A DNA stretch of 64,000 bases, from contig NZ_JACHDB010000002.1 in the NCBI RefSeq assembly GCF_014200805.1, positions 868,001 to 932,000 on the forward strand. Direction: 5' to 3'. The DNA is from Nocardiopsis composta. Its GTDB lineage: Bacteria > Actinomycetota > Actinomycetes > Streptosporangiales > Streptosporangiaceae. Both the position numbers and the translations under genes were made by a program. Shown piece by piece: positions 55,965 through 64,000 of this stretch; the first letter of the stretch is position 1; the number at the start of each line of letters is the position of its first letter. The notes under the pieces were generated by a model that saw only the letters and a program-made list of their open reading frames with translations, ran no database searches and was not told the DNA's origin.

Positions 55965-57152
55965 ATGACAGCGACGACCGGAACCCCCGCCACCGGCGCC
56001 CCCGATGAGGAACCCGAATTCGCCGACCTCTGCGAACAGGCCCGCGACCTGGCGGAGAACGGGTATTTCGCGCGGGCGGCCCAGGTGTACGAGCAGGTGC
56101 TGGACGGCGGGTCGCGGGCGCACCGGGCGCGGGCCGCGATGGGGCTCGCGGTGGCCCGGCACGGCGAGGGGAAGGTGCGCGCGGCGCGCGAGGCGGCGCA
56201 CGCCGCCATCGAGACCGGCCACCCGGAGTTCGCCCCGCGCGCCGCCTGCCACCTCGCCCTCTCCTACGAGGAGGAGGGGCTCGGCGAGGACGCCGAGCGG
56301 GCCTGGCGGTGGGCGCTGGACTCCGGGAACCGGCGCTACGCGGCCGCCGCCCACCACGGCCTGGCCCGGATCGCCGAGGACCGCGGCGACGCGGAGGCCG
56401 CCCGCGACCACTGGGAGGGGGCGCTGGACGGCGGCGCCGACACCGCGCCGGAGGCGGCCCGGGACTACGCCGAGCGGCTGCTGGCCCGCGGCGAGCCCGG
56501 CCGCGCGGAGGAGGCGGTCCACCGCGGCCTGGCCTTCGGCGAGGACCCGGGGCTGCGCCTGCTGCTGGGGGCGGTGCACGTGGAGCGGGCCATCGCCGAG
56601 TTCGGCGCGGTGGTCGAGGCCGCCGACCCGGGCGGCGGCGAGGCGGCACCGGTCCCGGCGGGCGCCGCGGCCACCGCGGTCGAGCTGCTGGCCCGGCTGC
56701 TCCTGCTGCGCGGCGACCCCGACGGCGCGGGCCGGGTCTGGGAGCGGGGCCTGGCGCACCGCGACCCGGAGGTCGCCGGGGACGTGCACGGGCGGCTGCG
56801 CCGGGGCTTCCTGGAGCCCGATCCGGACGCGGCGGAGGCCGGCGCGGTCTCCTGGTGGGACCCCTACCTGGAGGCGGCCGCCGCCGAGGGCAGCACGTCG
56901 ATGCTGGCCGGCGAGGTCTTCGCGGCGCTGGGGGAGGTGCACGCCCGGGCGGCCCTGCCGCTGGCCGAGGGCGAGACCCGGGTGGCCGCGCTGCGCACCG
57001 CGCTGGAGGAGGCGGTGCGCATCCCGAGCCCCTACGTCTGGGGGCGCGCCCTGCACGACGACTTCCGCGAGCGGCTCCGGCTGGCCTCCGGCTCCCGCGA
57101 GGACGTGCTGCCCGAGGGCTGGCCGGAGCAGGGGGAGCGGCGGCCGGACTGA
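55965..57152 (+). CDS. TPR repeat protein of unknown function
   Basis: This 395-residue protein is helical, with tetratricopeptide-like pairs in the first half (FADLCEQARDLAENGYFARAAQVYEQVLDGG, then YAAAAHHGLARIAEDRGDAEAARDHWEGALDGG). The second half has similar repeats and ends in Pro/Glu-rich sequence. No signal peptide or membrane segment is present. It probably acts as a protein-binding scaffold. The ATG at 55965 follows GGAGAG by nine bases; that site lies in the stem described at 55900-55954. Confidence 0.75.
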   Translation: MTATTGTPATGAPDEEPEFADLCEQARDLAENGYFARAAQVYEQVLDGGSRAHRARAAMGLAVARHGEGKVRAAREAAHAAIETGHPEFAPRAACHLALSYEEEGLGEDAERAWRWALDSGNRRYAAAAHHGLARIAEDRGDAEAARDHWEGALDGGADTAPEAARDYAERLLARGEPGRAEEAVHRGLAFGEDPGLRLLLGAVHVERAIAEFGAVVEAADPGGGEAAPVPAGAAATAVELLARLLLLRGDPDGAGRVWERGLAHRDPEVAGDVHGRLRRGFLEPDPDAAEAGAVSWWDPYLEAAAAEGSTSMLAGEVFAALGEVHARAALPLAEGETRVAALRTALEEAVRIPSPYVWGRALHDDFRERLRLASGSREDVLPEGWPEQGERRPD

Positions 57153-57193
57153 CCCCGGTTCCGCCGGGCCTGCCGCGCGCCGACCGCGGCGCG

Positions 57194-57505
57194 TCAGCCG
57201 CTGATCTCGACGAGGGCGGTGCGCTCCGCCCCGACCAGGAGGAGGCAGGCGTACTCCTCGCCGTGCAGGACCGCGTCGAGGGGGAGGTTCTTGGCGTAGG
57301 CGAGAAGGGGCGGGGTTCCGGGCGCCCCGGTGGTCTCGGTGAGGGCCGTTTCGAGGAGGTCGCGGGCGAGCCGGGAGACGAGCCCGTCTCCCGGGATCTC
57401 GGGCACCGCGGAATCGAACTCCCAGAGCAGGGTCTGCTTTCGGGCCGCCGCGACCATGTCCGGCTCGGAGTCGGTCAGGGCGGCCTTCAGGGAGGCGGCG
57501 TCCAG
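57194..57505 (-). CDS. Small unknown protein, start uncertain
   Basis: From the ATG at 57457 the product is 87 residues: VAAARKQTLLWEFDSAVPE, then LLAYAKNLPLDAVLHGEEYACLLLVG. The frame continues upstream with a protein-like stretch (LDAASLKAALTDSEPD) that directly follows the stop of the next upstream gene in the same frame, without ATG, GTG or TTG. A CTG at 57505 could serve as a start. No family was recognised. It may be coupled to the upstream gene. Confidence 0.5.
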   Translation of the reverse strand: MDAASLKAALTDSEPDMVAAARKQTLLWEFDSAVPEIPGDGLVSRLARDLLETALTETTGAPGTPPLLAYAKNLPLDAVLHGEEYACLLLVGAERTALVEISG

Positions 57506-57508
57506 CGC

Positions 57509-58291
57509 TCAGAGGACGTCGCCGGTCTCGTCGTCGCCCTCCTCCGCGATCGGCCAGTGCGGGTCCCCGGCCCAGCCGGCGCGGAAGGCGGCGTCGGGGT
57601 CGGCGACGTCCAGGTCGACGCCGTGGGTTCCGAAGGCCGCCTCGAAGGTGACCGCGTCGGTGTTGTTGATCCGGAGGAACTCGCCGAGCAGCGTCGTGAC
57701 GCAGGCGATCCGGTACTCGGACGCATCGTCGGCCCCGGTGTGGGGCTCGGCTTCAGGGGCGGCCGGGGCGGGGGTCGGCGCCAGGCGCGTCGTGCCCGTG
57801 TCGGAGCGGACCAGGAGGTGCAGTTCGTCGTCGAGCGGGGTGCCGTCCGGGTCGGCGGCCGCCGTGATGTGCAGCAGGTCCGTGCCGCCCGCCGCCAGGA
57901 GGCCGTCCAGGTATCCGGCGAGCGCCCGGCCGCGCCGGTCCAGGCCGCGGGGGTCGGACTCCAGCGTCTCGATGATCAGCCCGAACGCCTGCTCCGCGCC
58001 GTCGTCCGGCACGCCCCAGGAGGCGTGCAGGGCGCCGATGCACAGGTCGTCCGGGTCGTCGATGTCGAACCGCTCGACGGCGACCGGGTGGCGCCGCCGG
58101 CCGGGGCCGGCGAACGTCTCCGGGAACGCCCCGTACTCCGAGACCTCGGCCGGTGAGGGGGCGGTGTCCCGCTCCTCTCGGTAGGGGGCCGGAGCCCCGC
58201 CGGCGGTGAGCACCAGACGCCATCGGGGCAGCCGCAGCCTGAACAGGTGCTCCACGGCTTCGAAGGGGGTGACAAGCCCTGCTTCCGTCAT
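57509..58291 (-). CDS. Unknown protein
   Basis: This 260-residue soluble protein has no recognised domain. It begins with TEAGLVTPFEAVEHLFRLRLPRWRLVL and has an acidic end (AEEGDDETGDVL). The ATG at 58291 follows GAGGAC. The small gene after it lies in the same frame right behind its stop. Both may be part of one two-gene unit. Confidence 0.6.
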   Translation of the reverse strand: MTEAGLVTPFEAVEHLFRLRLPRWRLVLTAGGAPAPYREERDTAPSPAEVSEYGAFPETFAGPGRRRHPVAVERFDIDDPDDLCIGALHASWGVPDDGAEQAFGLIIETLESDPRGLDRRGRALAGYLDGLLAAGGTDLLHITAAADPDGTPLDDELHLLVRSDTGTTRLAPTPAPAAPEAEPHTGADDASEYRIACVTTLLGEFLRINNTDAVTFEAAFGTHGVDLDVADPDAAFRAGWAGDPHWPIAEEGDDETGDVL

Positions 58292-58452
58292 CGTCCGTCC
58301 TCGGGGTCGGCGCTCGCGGTCGCGGCAGAGCCCATTGGGAAGGGGCCCGTCGGCCGGATGCTCCCGGGCGTGGAGCGGCCTCGGCGCCGCAGGCCCCGGC
58401 GGCCGCGTCGTCGGCCCGGGGCTGTGCGGGGTCGCGGCGTTAGGTTGAGGGC

Positions 58453-59070
58453 ATGGAGATCGAGATCGACACCCCGAGGGGGCCCGGGCGGGCCGATGTG
58501 GAGCTGCCGGACGGGGGTGCCCGGTACCTGCTCGCGATCACCCACGGTGCGGGCGGGGGAGTGGACGCGCCGGACATCGTCGCGGTGCGCGACGCGGTGC
58601 TCGCCTCGGGCGGGGCGGTCGCCCGGGTCACCCAGCCCTACCGGGTGGCCGGGCGGCGGATGCCGGGGTCGGCGACCGGGCCGCAGGACGAGGCGTGGCG
58701 GGCGCTGATCGGGAAGGTGCGCACCGAGTCCGGTGCGGCCGGCCTGCCGCTGGTGCAGGGCGGGCGGAGCAACGGGGCGCGGGTGGCCTGCCGGACGGCC
58801 GCCGCCGTTGGAGCGGAGGCCGTCGTGGCGCTGGCGTTCCCGCTGCACCCGCCGGGGCGCCCGGAGCGGTCGCGCGCCGGCGAGCTGCGCGGGGCGGGCG
58901 TTCCGGTGCTGGTGGTCAACGGGGACCGGGACCCCTTCGGGGTGCCGGACGCCGCCGACGCCGACACCCTGGAGGTGCTCCCGGGGGAGCGGCATGAGCT
59001 GGCGAAGGATCCCGCGGCCGTGGGGCGGATCGTGGCCGGGTGGCTGGACCGGCGCTTCCCCGCCGGCTGA
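58453..59070 (+). CDS. Alpha/beta hydrolase, Tex30/KANL3-like
   Basis: This 205-residue alpha/beta hydrolase has the oxyanion-region strand LLAITHGAGGG, the nucleophile elbow GGRSNGARVA (Ser at about 101) and the acid in VVNGDRDPFG. The His lies in GERHELAKD. Members are small hydrolases of unknown substrate. The ATG follows GAGGG. Confidence 0.85.
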   Translation: MEIEIDTPRGPGRADVELPDGGARYLLAITHGAGGGVDAPDIVAVRDAVLASGGAVARVTQPYRVAGRRMPGSATGPQDEAWRALIGKVRTESGAAGLPLVQGGRSNGARVACRTAAAVGAEAVVALAFPLHPPGRPERSRAGELRGAGVPVLVVNGDRDPFGVPDAADADTLEVLPGERHELAKDPAAVGRIVAGWLDRRFPAG

Positions 59071-59191
59071 GCGGGCGCCCCGGCGCGCCGGCCCCGGGCT
59101 GTCGAGCACGGGCGCGTCCGCCCATCCTCGGCGCTCATGGGCGGACGCGTCCGGGCTCGGCTCGGGGCCCGGCGGACCGGGGTGCGCTGCC

Positions 59192-59389
59192 TCAGGCGGC
59201 GACGCGCACCACGGCTGGGCGGTGCGGTGCGACGATCCGGCCGTCGGGCAGCAGCTCGCCGGTGTCCTCGAACAGGACGACGCCGTTGCACAGCAGGCTC
59301 CAGCCCTGCTCGTGGTGCTCGGCGATGACTCGGGCAGCCTCACGGTCGACGGCGTCGTAGGACGGGCATTCGGGCTCGTGACGGCACAT
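59192..59389 (-). CDS. DUF5999 family protein
   Basis: This 65-residue protein matches the actinobacterial DUF5999 family: MCRHEPECPSYDAVDREAARV and HPEQGWSLLCNGVV-like HHEQGWSLLCNGVVLFEDTGELLPDG. The Cys and His residues near the start suggest a bound metal. The function is unknown. The ATG at 59389 follows GGGAGG. Confidence 0.88.
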   Translation of the reverse strand: MCRHEPECPSYDAVDREAARVIAEHHEQGWSLLCNGVVLFEDTGELLPDGRIVAPHRPAVVRVAA

Positions 59390-59658
59390 GGCGCGCCTCC
59401 CGTTTCGGTCGTACGTGCGGAGCCTGACCTCGGCCCCATCGGAACCATAGTGGCCTGAACCACACCCTGCTGTGTGTTCTCGCATATTCAGACGCACTCG
59501 GAGCCGGTTTGGATCGATCGGATTCCGGTCGATTCACTACTGATTCTCACCGGCCCCTACGACAATCCGGTGGTCCGTTTCCCAGGATCCGGCATCGGCC
59601 GGAAAAAACGTCGCACGGTGCGCGGCGTGTCCCTCCGGACCGCCGCGGTGCGGGGCGT

Positions 59659-60375
59659 TCAGCCGCCGGAGAGCCCGGCCAGGGCGTCGCGGGACAGCCG
59701 GTCGGCGCGGCGCACCGTCTCGGGCAGCCGGAACTCGGGGGTCAGCCGGAGCACCAGGTCGGTCGCGCCGTCCAGGTCGGCGCGGTGCCCGACCGAGACG
59801 TAGACCGGGCGGACCCCGGTGCGGGTGCGCAGTGCGCGGCCGACGGTCTCCTCCCCGCCGGTCCCGTCGCCGGCGAGGAGAGGGCTCCAGGCGCCCCGCT
59901 CCGGGCCGGGCTCCTCGGCGCGGCCGACGAAGGGCGACTTGCCGACCCCGATCGCGGGCCGGTCCAGCAGCCAGCCGAGGTGGCAGGCGAGCCCGAACCG
60001 GCGCGGGTGGGCCAGCCCGAAGCCGTCGCAGACGTAGACGTCGGGCTCGACGGAGAGGCCGCGGACGGCCTCCAGCAGCGGCGGCAGCTCCCGGAAGGCG
60101 AACAGGCCGGGGAGGTAGGGGAAGGAGGGGGCGGCGTGCGCCGTCGCGGAGTCGACGACCTCCAGCTCGGGCAGGGAGAGCACCACGGCCGCGGCGACCA
60201 GCCGCTCGTCGTCCCGGTCGTAGGAGACGTCCAGCCCGGCGGCCAGCCGCACCCCGGCGGCGTCCAGCGGGTCCTGCCGTATCTCGCGGGCCAGCCGCGC
60301 CTGCAGCGCGCGGGCCTCCTCCGGGTCGGAGGGCCACAGCGCGGGGTCGTCGGCGCGGGAGGGGAGGGAAGTCAT
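59659..60375 (-). CDS. nfi: Endonuclease V (deoxyinosine repair)
   Basis: This 238-residue repair enzyme cuts DNA near deoxyinosine. The conserved GLDVSYD (active-site Asp), VVLSLPELEVV (Glu), PYLPGLFAFRELPPLL (the PYxPGxLxFRE-like motif) and CDGFGLAHPRRFGLACHLG (second Asp) are present. AIGVGKSPFVG also fits. The ATG at 60375 starts just ahead of the usual N-terminus. It is on its own, divergent from lutA. Confidence 0.94.
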   Translation of the reverse strand: MTSLPSRADDPALWPSDPEEARALQARLAREIRQDPLDAAGVRLAAGLDVSYDRDDERLVAAAVVLSLPELEVVDSATAHAAPSFPYLPGLFAFRELPPLLEAVRGLSVEPDVYVCDGFGLAHPRRFGLACHLGWLLDRPAIGVGKSPFVGRAEEPGPERGAWSPLLAGDGTGGEETVGRALRTRTGVRPVYVSVGHRADLDGATDLVLRLTPEFRLPETVRRADRLSRDALAGLSGG

Positions 60376-60714
60376 CGCGGGGAGACCTTAGTACGTTCCG
60401 GCCGGTGTGCGGGACGGGCCTGCCGGCGGTGCCGGCGCCGCGCCTGGAAGACCGGACCCCTGCGGGGCGGGCACCGGCCCTGGCGGCGGACCGCTCCTTT
60501 CCGGGCGGGCCGCGCCGGGCGCCCCGGCCGCCACCTGGGCGGGGAGCGCCGGAGCGGTTCGCGGTGCGGCTCCGGGGCAGGGGAGGTGGCCGGAGGCGGC
60601 CGCCCGGATCGTCTCGGAAACCCGTCGGAACGCCTGCGGCGGCGGAATCGCGGTGTTTAGTATGGCCGTGTTTTCTGTGTCCGGTGCGCTCACGGAGGTC
60701 GGTGGGGAGGACGG
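60376..60714 (+). promoter_or_regulatory. Gap between nfi and lutA with promoter-like sequence
   Basis: The region near 60655-60670 (GTTTAGTATGG) is AT-richer and may hold the lutA -10. GGGAGG lies before the GTG at 60715. No LutR (GntR-type) site was clear by eye. Confidence 0.35.
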
Positions 60715-61458
60715 GTGCGGGTCGGGTTGTTCGTCGCTTGCCTCACCGACACGGTCTTCCCGGAGACCGGCCGGGCCGCGGTGCGGCTGCTGCGCCGGTT
60801 GGGCTGCACCGTGGTCTACCCGCAGGAGCAGACCTGCTGCGGGCAGGCGCACCACACCTCCGGGTACCGGCGGGAGGCGAGCGGCCTGGCGGCGCGGTTC
60901 GCCGAGGTGTTCGACGGGTGCGAGCTGGTGGTGACGCCCTCGGCGTCGTGCGCCGCGATGGTCCGGGACCACTACCCGGCGCTGGCCGCGCGGGAGCCGC
61001 GCATCGCCCGGGCGCCGCGCACCCTGGAGCTGACCGAGTTCCTGGTCGACGTGCTCGGGGTGACCGACGTGGGCGCCTCCTTCCCGCACCGGGTCGCCTA
61101 CCACCCGGCCTGCCAGGCGCTCCGCTCGCTGCGCACCGGGGACCGCCCCCTCCGGCTGCTGCGCGAGGTGCGCGGCCTCGAACTGGTCGAGCTGCCCGGA
61201 GCCGAGGACTGCTGCGGCTTCGGCGGGGCGTTCGCCTGGAAGAACGCCGACACCTCGGTGGCGATGGTCGCCGACAAGGTGCGGCGGATCGGCGGGAGCG
61301 GGGCCGAGGTGGTCTGCTCCGACGATGACGCCTGCCTGATGCAGATCGGCGGGGCGCTGTCCCGGCTGCGCGGCGGGGTGCGCGCGGTGCACCTGGCGGA
61401 GATCCTCGCCGAGACCGCCTCCGCCCCCGCCGGCCGACCGGCGCGGACGCGGCGGTGA
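60715..61458 (+). CDS. lutA: Lactate oxidation protein LutA (LldE)
   Basis: This 247-residue protein has two CCG domains typical of LutA/LldE: TCCGQAHHTSGY, then SASC (first), and YHPACQALRSL, then DCCGFGG (second). These Cys bind iron-sulfur or form a redox site in the LutABC complex that oxidises L-lactate. Its opening VGLFVACLTDTVFPE is canonical. The start is GTG after GGGAGG. Its stop overlaps the lutB start (GTGA). Confidence 0.92.
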   Translation: MRVGLFVACLTDTVFPETGRAAVRLLRRLGCTVVYPQEQTCCGQAHHTSGYRREASGLAARFAEVFDGCELVVTPSASCAAMVRDHYPALAAREPRIARAPRTLELTEFLVDVLGVTDVGASFPHRVAYHPACQALRSLRTGDRPLRLLREVRGLELVELPGAEDCCGFGGAFAWKNADTSVAMVADKVRRIGGSGAEVVCSDDDACLMQIGGALSRLRGGVRAVHLAEILAETASAPAGRPARTRR

Positions 61459-62954
61459 GCCCGCAGACGGGGCCGGGCCTGCCCTGGGCGCGGCTGCTCC
61501 GGGCCGGGGCGCGCCGGGGTGCCGGCCCGGACGGCGCCGCCCCGGGCCCGCCGCGGTTCGCCGACGCCGCGCGCGACGCCCTGGCCGACACCGATGCGCG
61601 CCGGTCGCGGGCAGCGGCGGCGGAGGCCCGCCGGACCGCCGCGGCCCGCGGCAGGGCCGCCGAGGACGACTGGGAGGGGCTGCGCCGGCGTGCCGCGGAC
61701 GTCCGCGCCAGGTCCCTGGACGACCTGGAGCGGCTGCTCGTCGCGTTCGAGAAGAACGCCACCGCGGCCGGGGCGCGGGTGCACTGGGCGCGCGACGCCG
61801 CGGAGGCAGGCCGGGTGGTGGCGGGGATCCTCGGGCCGGGCGCGGGGGCGGTGGCCCGGTCCTCCTCGGCGACCCTGGGCGAGCTCCGCATCGACGAGGC
61901 GCTGCGCGGCGGCGGCGCCGAGGTGCGCCCCGCGGCGGTGGCCGACCTGATCGCCGAGGCACGGGGGGACGGCGGCGGTGCGCCGCGCGGCCACGACCGG
62001 GCGCGGGCGCGGGCCGCCCTGGCCGGGGCGCTCCCCGGGGCCTCCGCGGAGCTGCCCGCCGACCCGGGGGCGCTGGTCGGCGCGGCACGCGACTACCTGC
62101 GGGAGGTGCTGCTGGAGGCCCGCGCCTCGCTCACCGGGGCGAACGCCCTGGTGGCGGAGACCGGCGGCGTGGCGGTCATGGAGAGCGAGGGGAACGTCCG
62201 GCTGGGGGCGGCGGCGCCGCGGACCCTGGTCACCGTCGCCGGGATCGACAAGGTGGTGCCGGCCTGGTCCGACCTGGCGGTGCTGGCCCGGGCCTGGTCG
62301 CGCTCGGCGACCGGGGCGCCGATGCCGCCGGTGCTGTCCACCTGGAGCGGTGCGGTGCCGGGCGACGGCCCGCAGGAGGTGCACGTGGTCCTGGTCGACG
62401 CGGGGCGGACCCGGGCGCTCGCCGACCGCACCGGGCGCCAGGCGCTGCGCTGCATCCGGTGCACCGCGTGCATGGACGTCTGCCCGGTCTACGAGCGCAC
62501 CGGGGACGGGCCTTACGGGGCGGTGCACACCGGACCGATCGGTGCGGCGCTGGTCCCGCAGCTGCGCGGGACGCGGGCGGCCCGGGAGGCGTCGCTGCCG
62601 TTCGCCTCGACGCTGTGCGGGGCCTGCGGGCAGGTCTGCCCGGTCGGGGTGGACATCCCGGCGGTGCTGCTGGAGCTGCGCGCCCGGGTGGTGGACGAGC
62701 GGCGGGCCGCCCCGGTGCCGCCGCCGGAGGGGGTGGCCGCGCAGAGCGCGGAGTGGGTGATGTCGGACGAGCGCCGCTACCGGAAGGCGCAGCGGGCCTG
62801 GGAGCGGTGGGCCCGGGTGGCGGCCCGCGGCGGCCGGATCCGCCGGTTGCCGGGGCTGCTGGGCCGCTGGACCGAGGCGCGCGACCTGCCCGCCCCGCCG
62901 CGGCGCTCCTTCCGGGACTGGTGGACGGGCGGCGGTTCGGCGGAGGGGCGGTGA
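61455..62954 (+). CDS. lutB: Lactate oxidation iron-sulfur protein LutB
   Basis: This 499-residue protein has the LUD domain in its first half (NALVAETGGVAVMESEGN) and two 4Fe-4S motifs, CIRCTACMDVCPVY (about residue 333) and CGACGQVCPVG (about 388). LutB links lactate oxidation to the electron carrier. The region normally holding a Lys-Ser-rich KSKSM-type motif reads ARSSSATLGELRID, which is unusual. The start is GTG overlapping the lutA stop, so the two are coupled. Confidence 0.9.
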   Translation: MSPQTGPGLPWARLLRAGARRGAGPDGAAPGPPRFADAARDALADTDARRSRAAAAEARRTAAARGRAAEDDWEGLRRRAADVRARSLDDLERLLVAFEKNATAAGARVHWARDAAEAGRVVAGILGPGAGAVARSSSATLGELRIDEALRGGGAEVRPAAVADLIAEARGDGGGAPRGHDRARARAALAGALPGASAELPADPGALVGAARDYLREVLLEARASLTGANALVAETGGVAVMESEGNVRLGAAAPRTLVTVAGIDKVVPAWSDLAVLARAWSRSATGAPMPPVLSTWSGAVPGDGPQEVHVVLVDAGRTRALADRTGRQALRCIRCTACMDVCPVYERTGDGPYGAVHTGPIGAALVPQLRGTRAAREASLPFASTLCGACGQVCPVGVDIPAVLLELRARVVDERRAAPVPPPEGVAAQSAEWVMSDERRYRKAQRAWERWARVAARGGRIRRLPGLLGRWTEARDLPAPPRRSFRDWWTGGGSAEGR

Positions 62955-63317
62955 GCCGCCCGCGGGGCGCCGGGCCGCCGGGTGCGGTCGCGGGGCCGGC
63001 GGTCCGGTGCCGTGCGCCGGCCGGAGGCGCCTCCGGCCGGCGTGTCCGGAGGCCCGGGGCGGCGGGTCGGGGGAGCCGGGCCGCCGCGGTCCGATCGCGC
63101 CCCCTTTTCCGGCTCCGGGGCCTCCGGAGGGGGACGGGGCGCGGCGGTTCCCGGACCGCTCCGGTCGCGGGCCCGCCGTCCCGACCGGTGGGGGCGGCCT
63201 ACGGGCGGCCCTGCCCGGCGGGGAGGCGTTCCCGCAGGCGCCAAGCCTGGACGAGACCGCGGGAGCGCCGCGGGGACGGGGGCCGGGAGGCCCGGCCGGT
63301 GCGAACGGAGTGCGCGG
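62955..63317. other. Gap between lutB and lutC
   Basis: The 363-base gap is unusually long for lut operons. It holds a perfect 28-base palindrome at 63015-63042 (CGCCGGCCGGAGGC and its complement). No gene is visible in it. Confidence 0.45.
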
Positions 63318-63977
63318 ATGACCGGTAGCGGGGGCGACGCGGCGCGGGACGAGATCCTCGCCCGGGTGCGGCAGGCCGGGGTGCTGGCCGGCGCGGGGGA
63401 GGGGGCGGCGGCGCCGGCGGAGGCGGAACCGGCGCGGGGGCCCGGCGGCCGGGCGCCGGAGGAGGTGTTCACCGAGCGGCTGGGCGCGCTCGGCGTGGGA
63501 GTGCAGCACGTGACCGGCGCCGACGACCTGCCCCGGGTGGTCGCGTCGGCGCTGTGGGCGCGCGGGGTCCGCCGGGCGGCGGTGCCCAAGGGGCTGCCCG
63601 CCTCGTGGCTGGCGGAGCTGGACGGGGTGTGGGTGATGCGGGACGAACCGCCGCACGCGCCGCTGTCGGTGCGCGCCCTGGAGAGCGTGGGCGCGGTGGT
63701 CACCCGCTGCGCGCTGGCCGTCGCCGACACCGGGACGCTGGTCTTCGACGGCGGGGTGGGCCAGGGGCCCCGGCTGCTGTCCGCGCTGCCCGGCCACCAT
63801 CTGTGCGTGGTGGAGGCCGGGCAGGTCGTCTGGGACATGGCGGCCGCACTGGCCGCCCTCGACCCGCTCCGGCCCACCACCTGGCTCACCGGGACGACCT
63901 GGTCGGCCGCGGTGGACGCGGTGCAGGTGCGCGGCGTGCACGGCCCGGACCGGATCGACGTGGTGCTGGTGGACTGA
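63318..63977 (+). CDS. lutC: Lactate utilisation protein LutC
   Basis: This 219-residue LUD-domain protein begins with ARDEILARVRQAG and has ALAVADTGTLVFDGGVGQGPRLLSALPGHHLCVVEA and the closing VRGVHGPDRIDVVLVD. The motif normally SGPSxTADIE reads TGTTWSAAVD, a clear departure. The start is ATG at 63318. It lies 363 bases after lutB. The last 23 bases of the window follow it. Confidence 0.85.
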   Translation: MTGSGGDAARDEILARVRQAGVLAGAGEGAAAPAEAEPARGPGGRAPEEVFTERLGALGVGVQHVTGADDLPRVVASALWARGVRRAAVPKGLPASWLAELDGVWVMRDEPPHAPLSVRALESVGAVVTRCALAVADTGTLVFDGGVGQGPRLLSALPGHHLCVVEAGQVVWDMAAALAALDPLRPTTWLTGTTWSAAVDAVQVRGVHGPDRIDVVLVD

Positions 63978-64000
63978 GCGCTGGGTGTTCCGCCCCGTCC

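Overview
This 64 kb window has very high GC content and a strong third-position GC bias. Many genes start with GTG, and AGGAGG-like ribosome binding sites are common. The gene set (RamB next to isocitrate lyase, GarA, a HelR-type RNA polymerase helicase, DUF574 methyltransferase, DUF5999, DUF6928) points to an actinobacterium. A CelR/CebR-type operator before a family 16 glycosidase would fit the Nocardiopsaceae (Nocardiopsis, Streptomonospora, Thermobifida), but that placement is inference. I see no plasmid, prophage, IS transposase, CRISPR array, rRNA or tRNA. It reads as ordinary chromosome with scattered accessory genes and decayed genes.

Layout. 1-4.8 kb: an Lrp regulator, a FolP2-type dihydropteroate synthase paralogue, an RraA-like protein, a TetR regulator with a hotdog protein, and a frameshifted CPBP protease. 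4.8-8.2 kb: a two-component system and a DUF574 methyltransferase. 8.2-11.2 kb: an acyltransferase between two long non-coding stretches rich in inverted repeats. 11.2-15.4 kb: acyl-CoA dehydrogenase, a small barrel protein, a PAP2-like protein, a VOC protein and an AraC regulator. 15.5-18.7 kb: divergent ramB and aceA with a RamB box between them, followed by a tandemly duplicated hairpin block. 18.8-25.6 kb: CPBP protease, a CynX/NimT-type transporter divergent from a GntR regulator, DinB, a methyltransferase divergent from an XRE-cupin regulator, DUF6928 and DUF2277. 26-33 kb: helR, a tryptophan attenuator and fused trpEG, a uronate-dehydrogenase-like protein, and thyX. 33-40 kb: a HEAT-repeat protein, TetR divergent from a 20-beta-hydroxysteroid-dehydrogenase-like SDR, an SDR remnant, a frameshifted AbiEii-type nucleotidyltransferase, and a CDP-alcohol phosphatidyltransferase. 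40-54 kb: a GDP-mannose-pyrophosphorylase-like fusion, garA, a DUF151 nuclease, an inserted accessory block (two-component system, methyltransferase pseudogene, PrsW pair), a MerR regulator, and gcvP under a glycine riboswitch. 54-64 kb: a GH16 glucanase, a Uma2 nuclease, a TPR protein, two unknowns, a hydrolase, DUF5999, endonuclease V and the lutABC lactate-oxidation genes.

Functional links. ramB-aceA is a classic acetate/glyoxylate control pair. garA, the DUF151 gene, MerR and gcvP match the order of the mycobacterial garA-gcvB neighbourhood, with genes inserted and one MerR absent. trpEG is preceded by a 17-residue leader peptide with two tandem Trp codons and an attenuator hairpin. The most unusual structural signal is a family of three dispersed palindromes, each exactly 62 bp. 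One is a perfect loop-free palindrome that begins at the point where an SDR gene is cut off. A second is the hairpin block after aceA, duplicated in tandem, whose two copies differ by paired changes in both stem arms. I found no complete new multi-gene system; the best leads are these repeat families and several cis-regulatory RNA and operator candidates.
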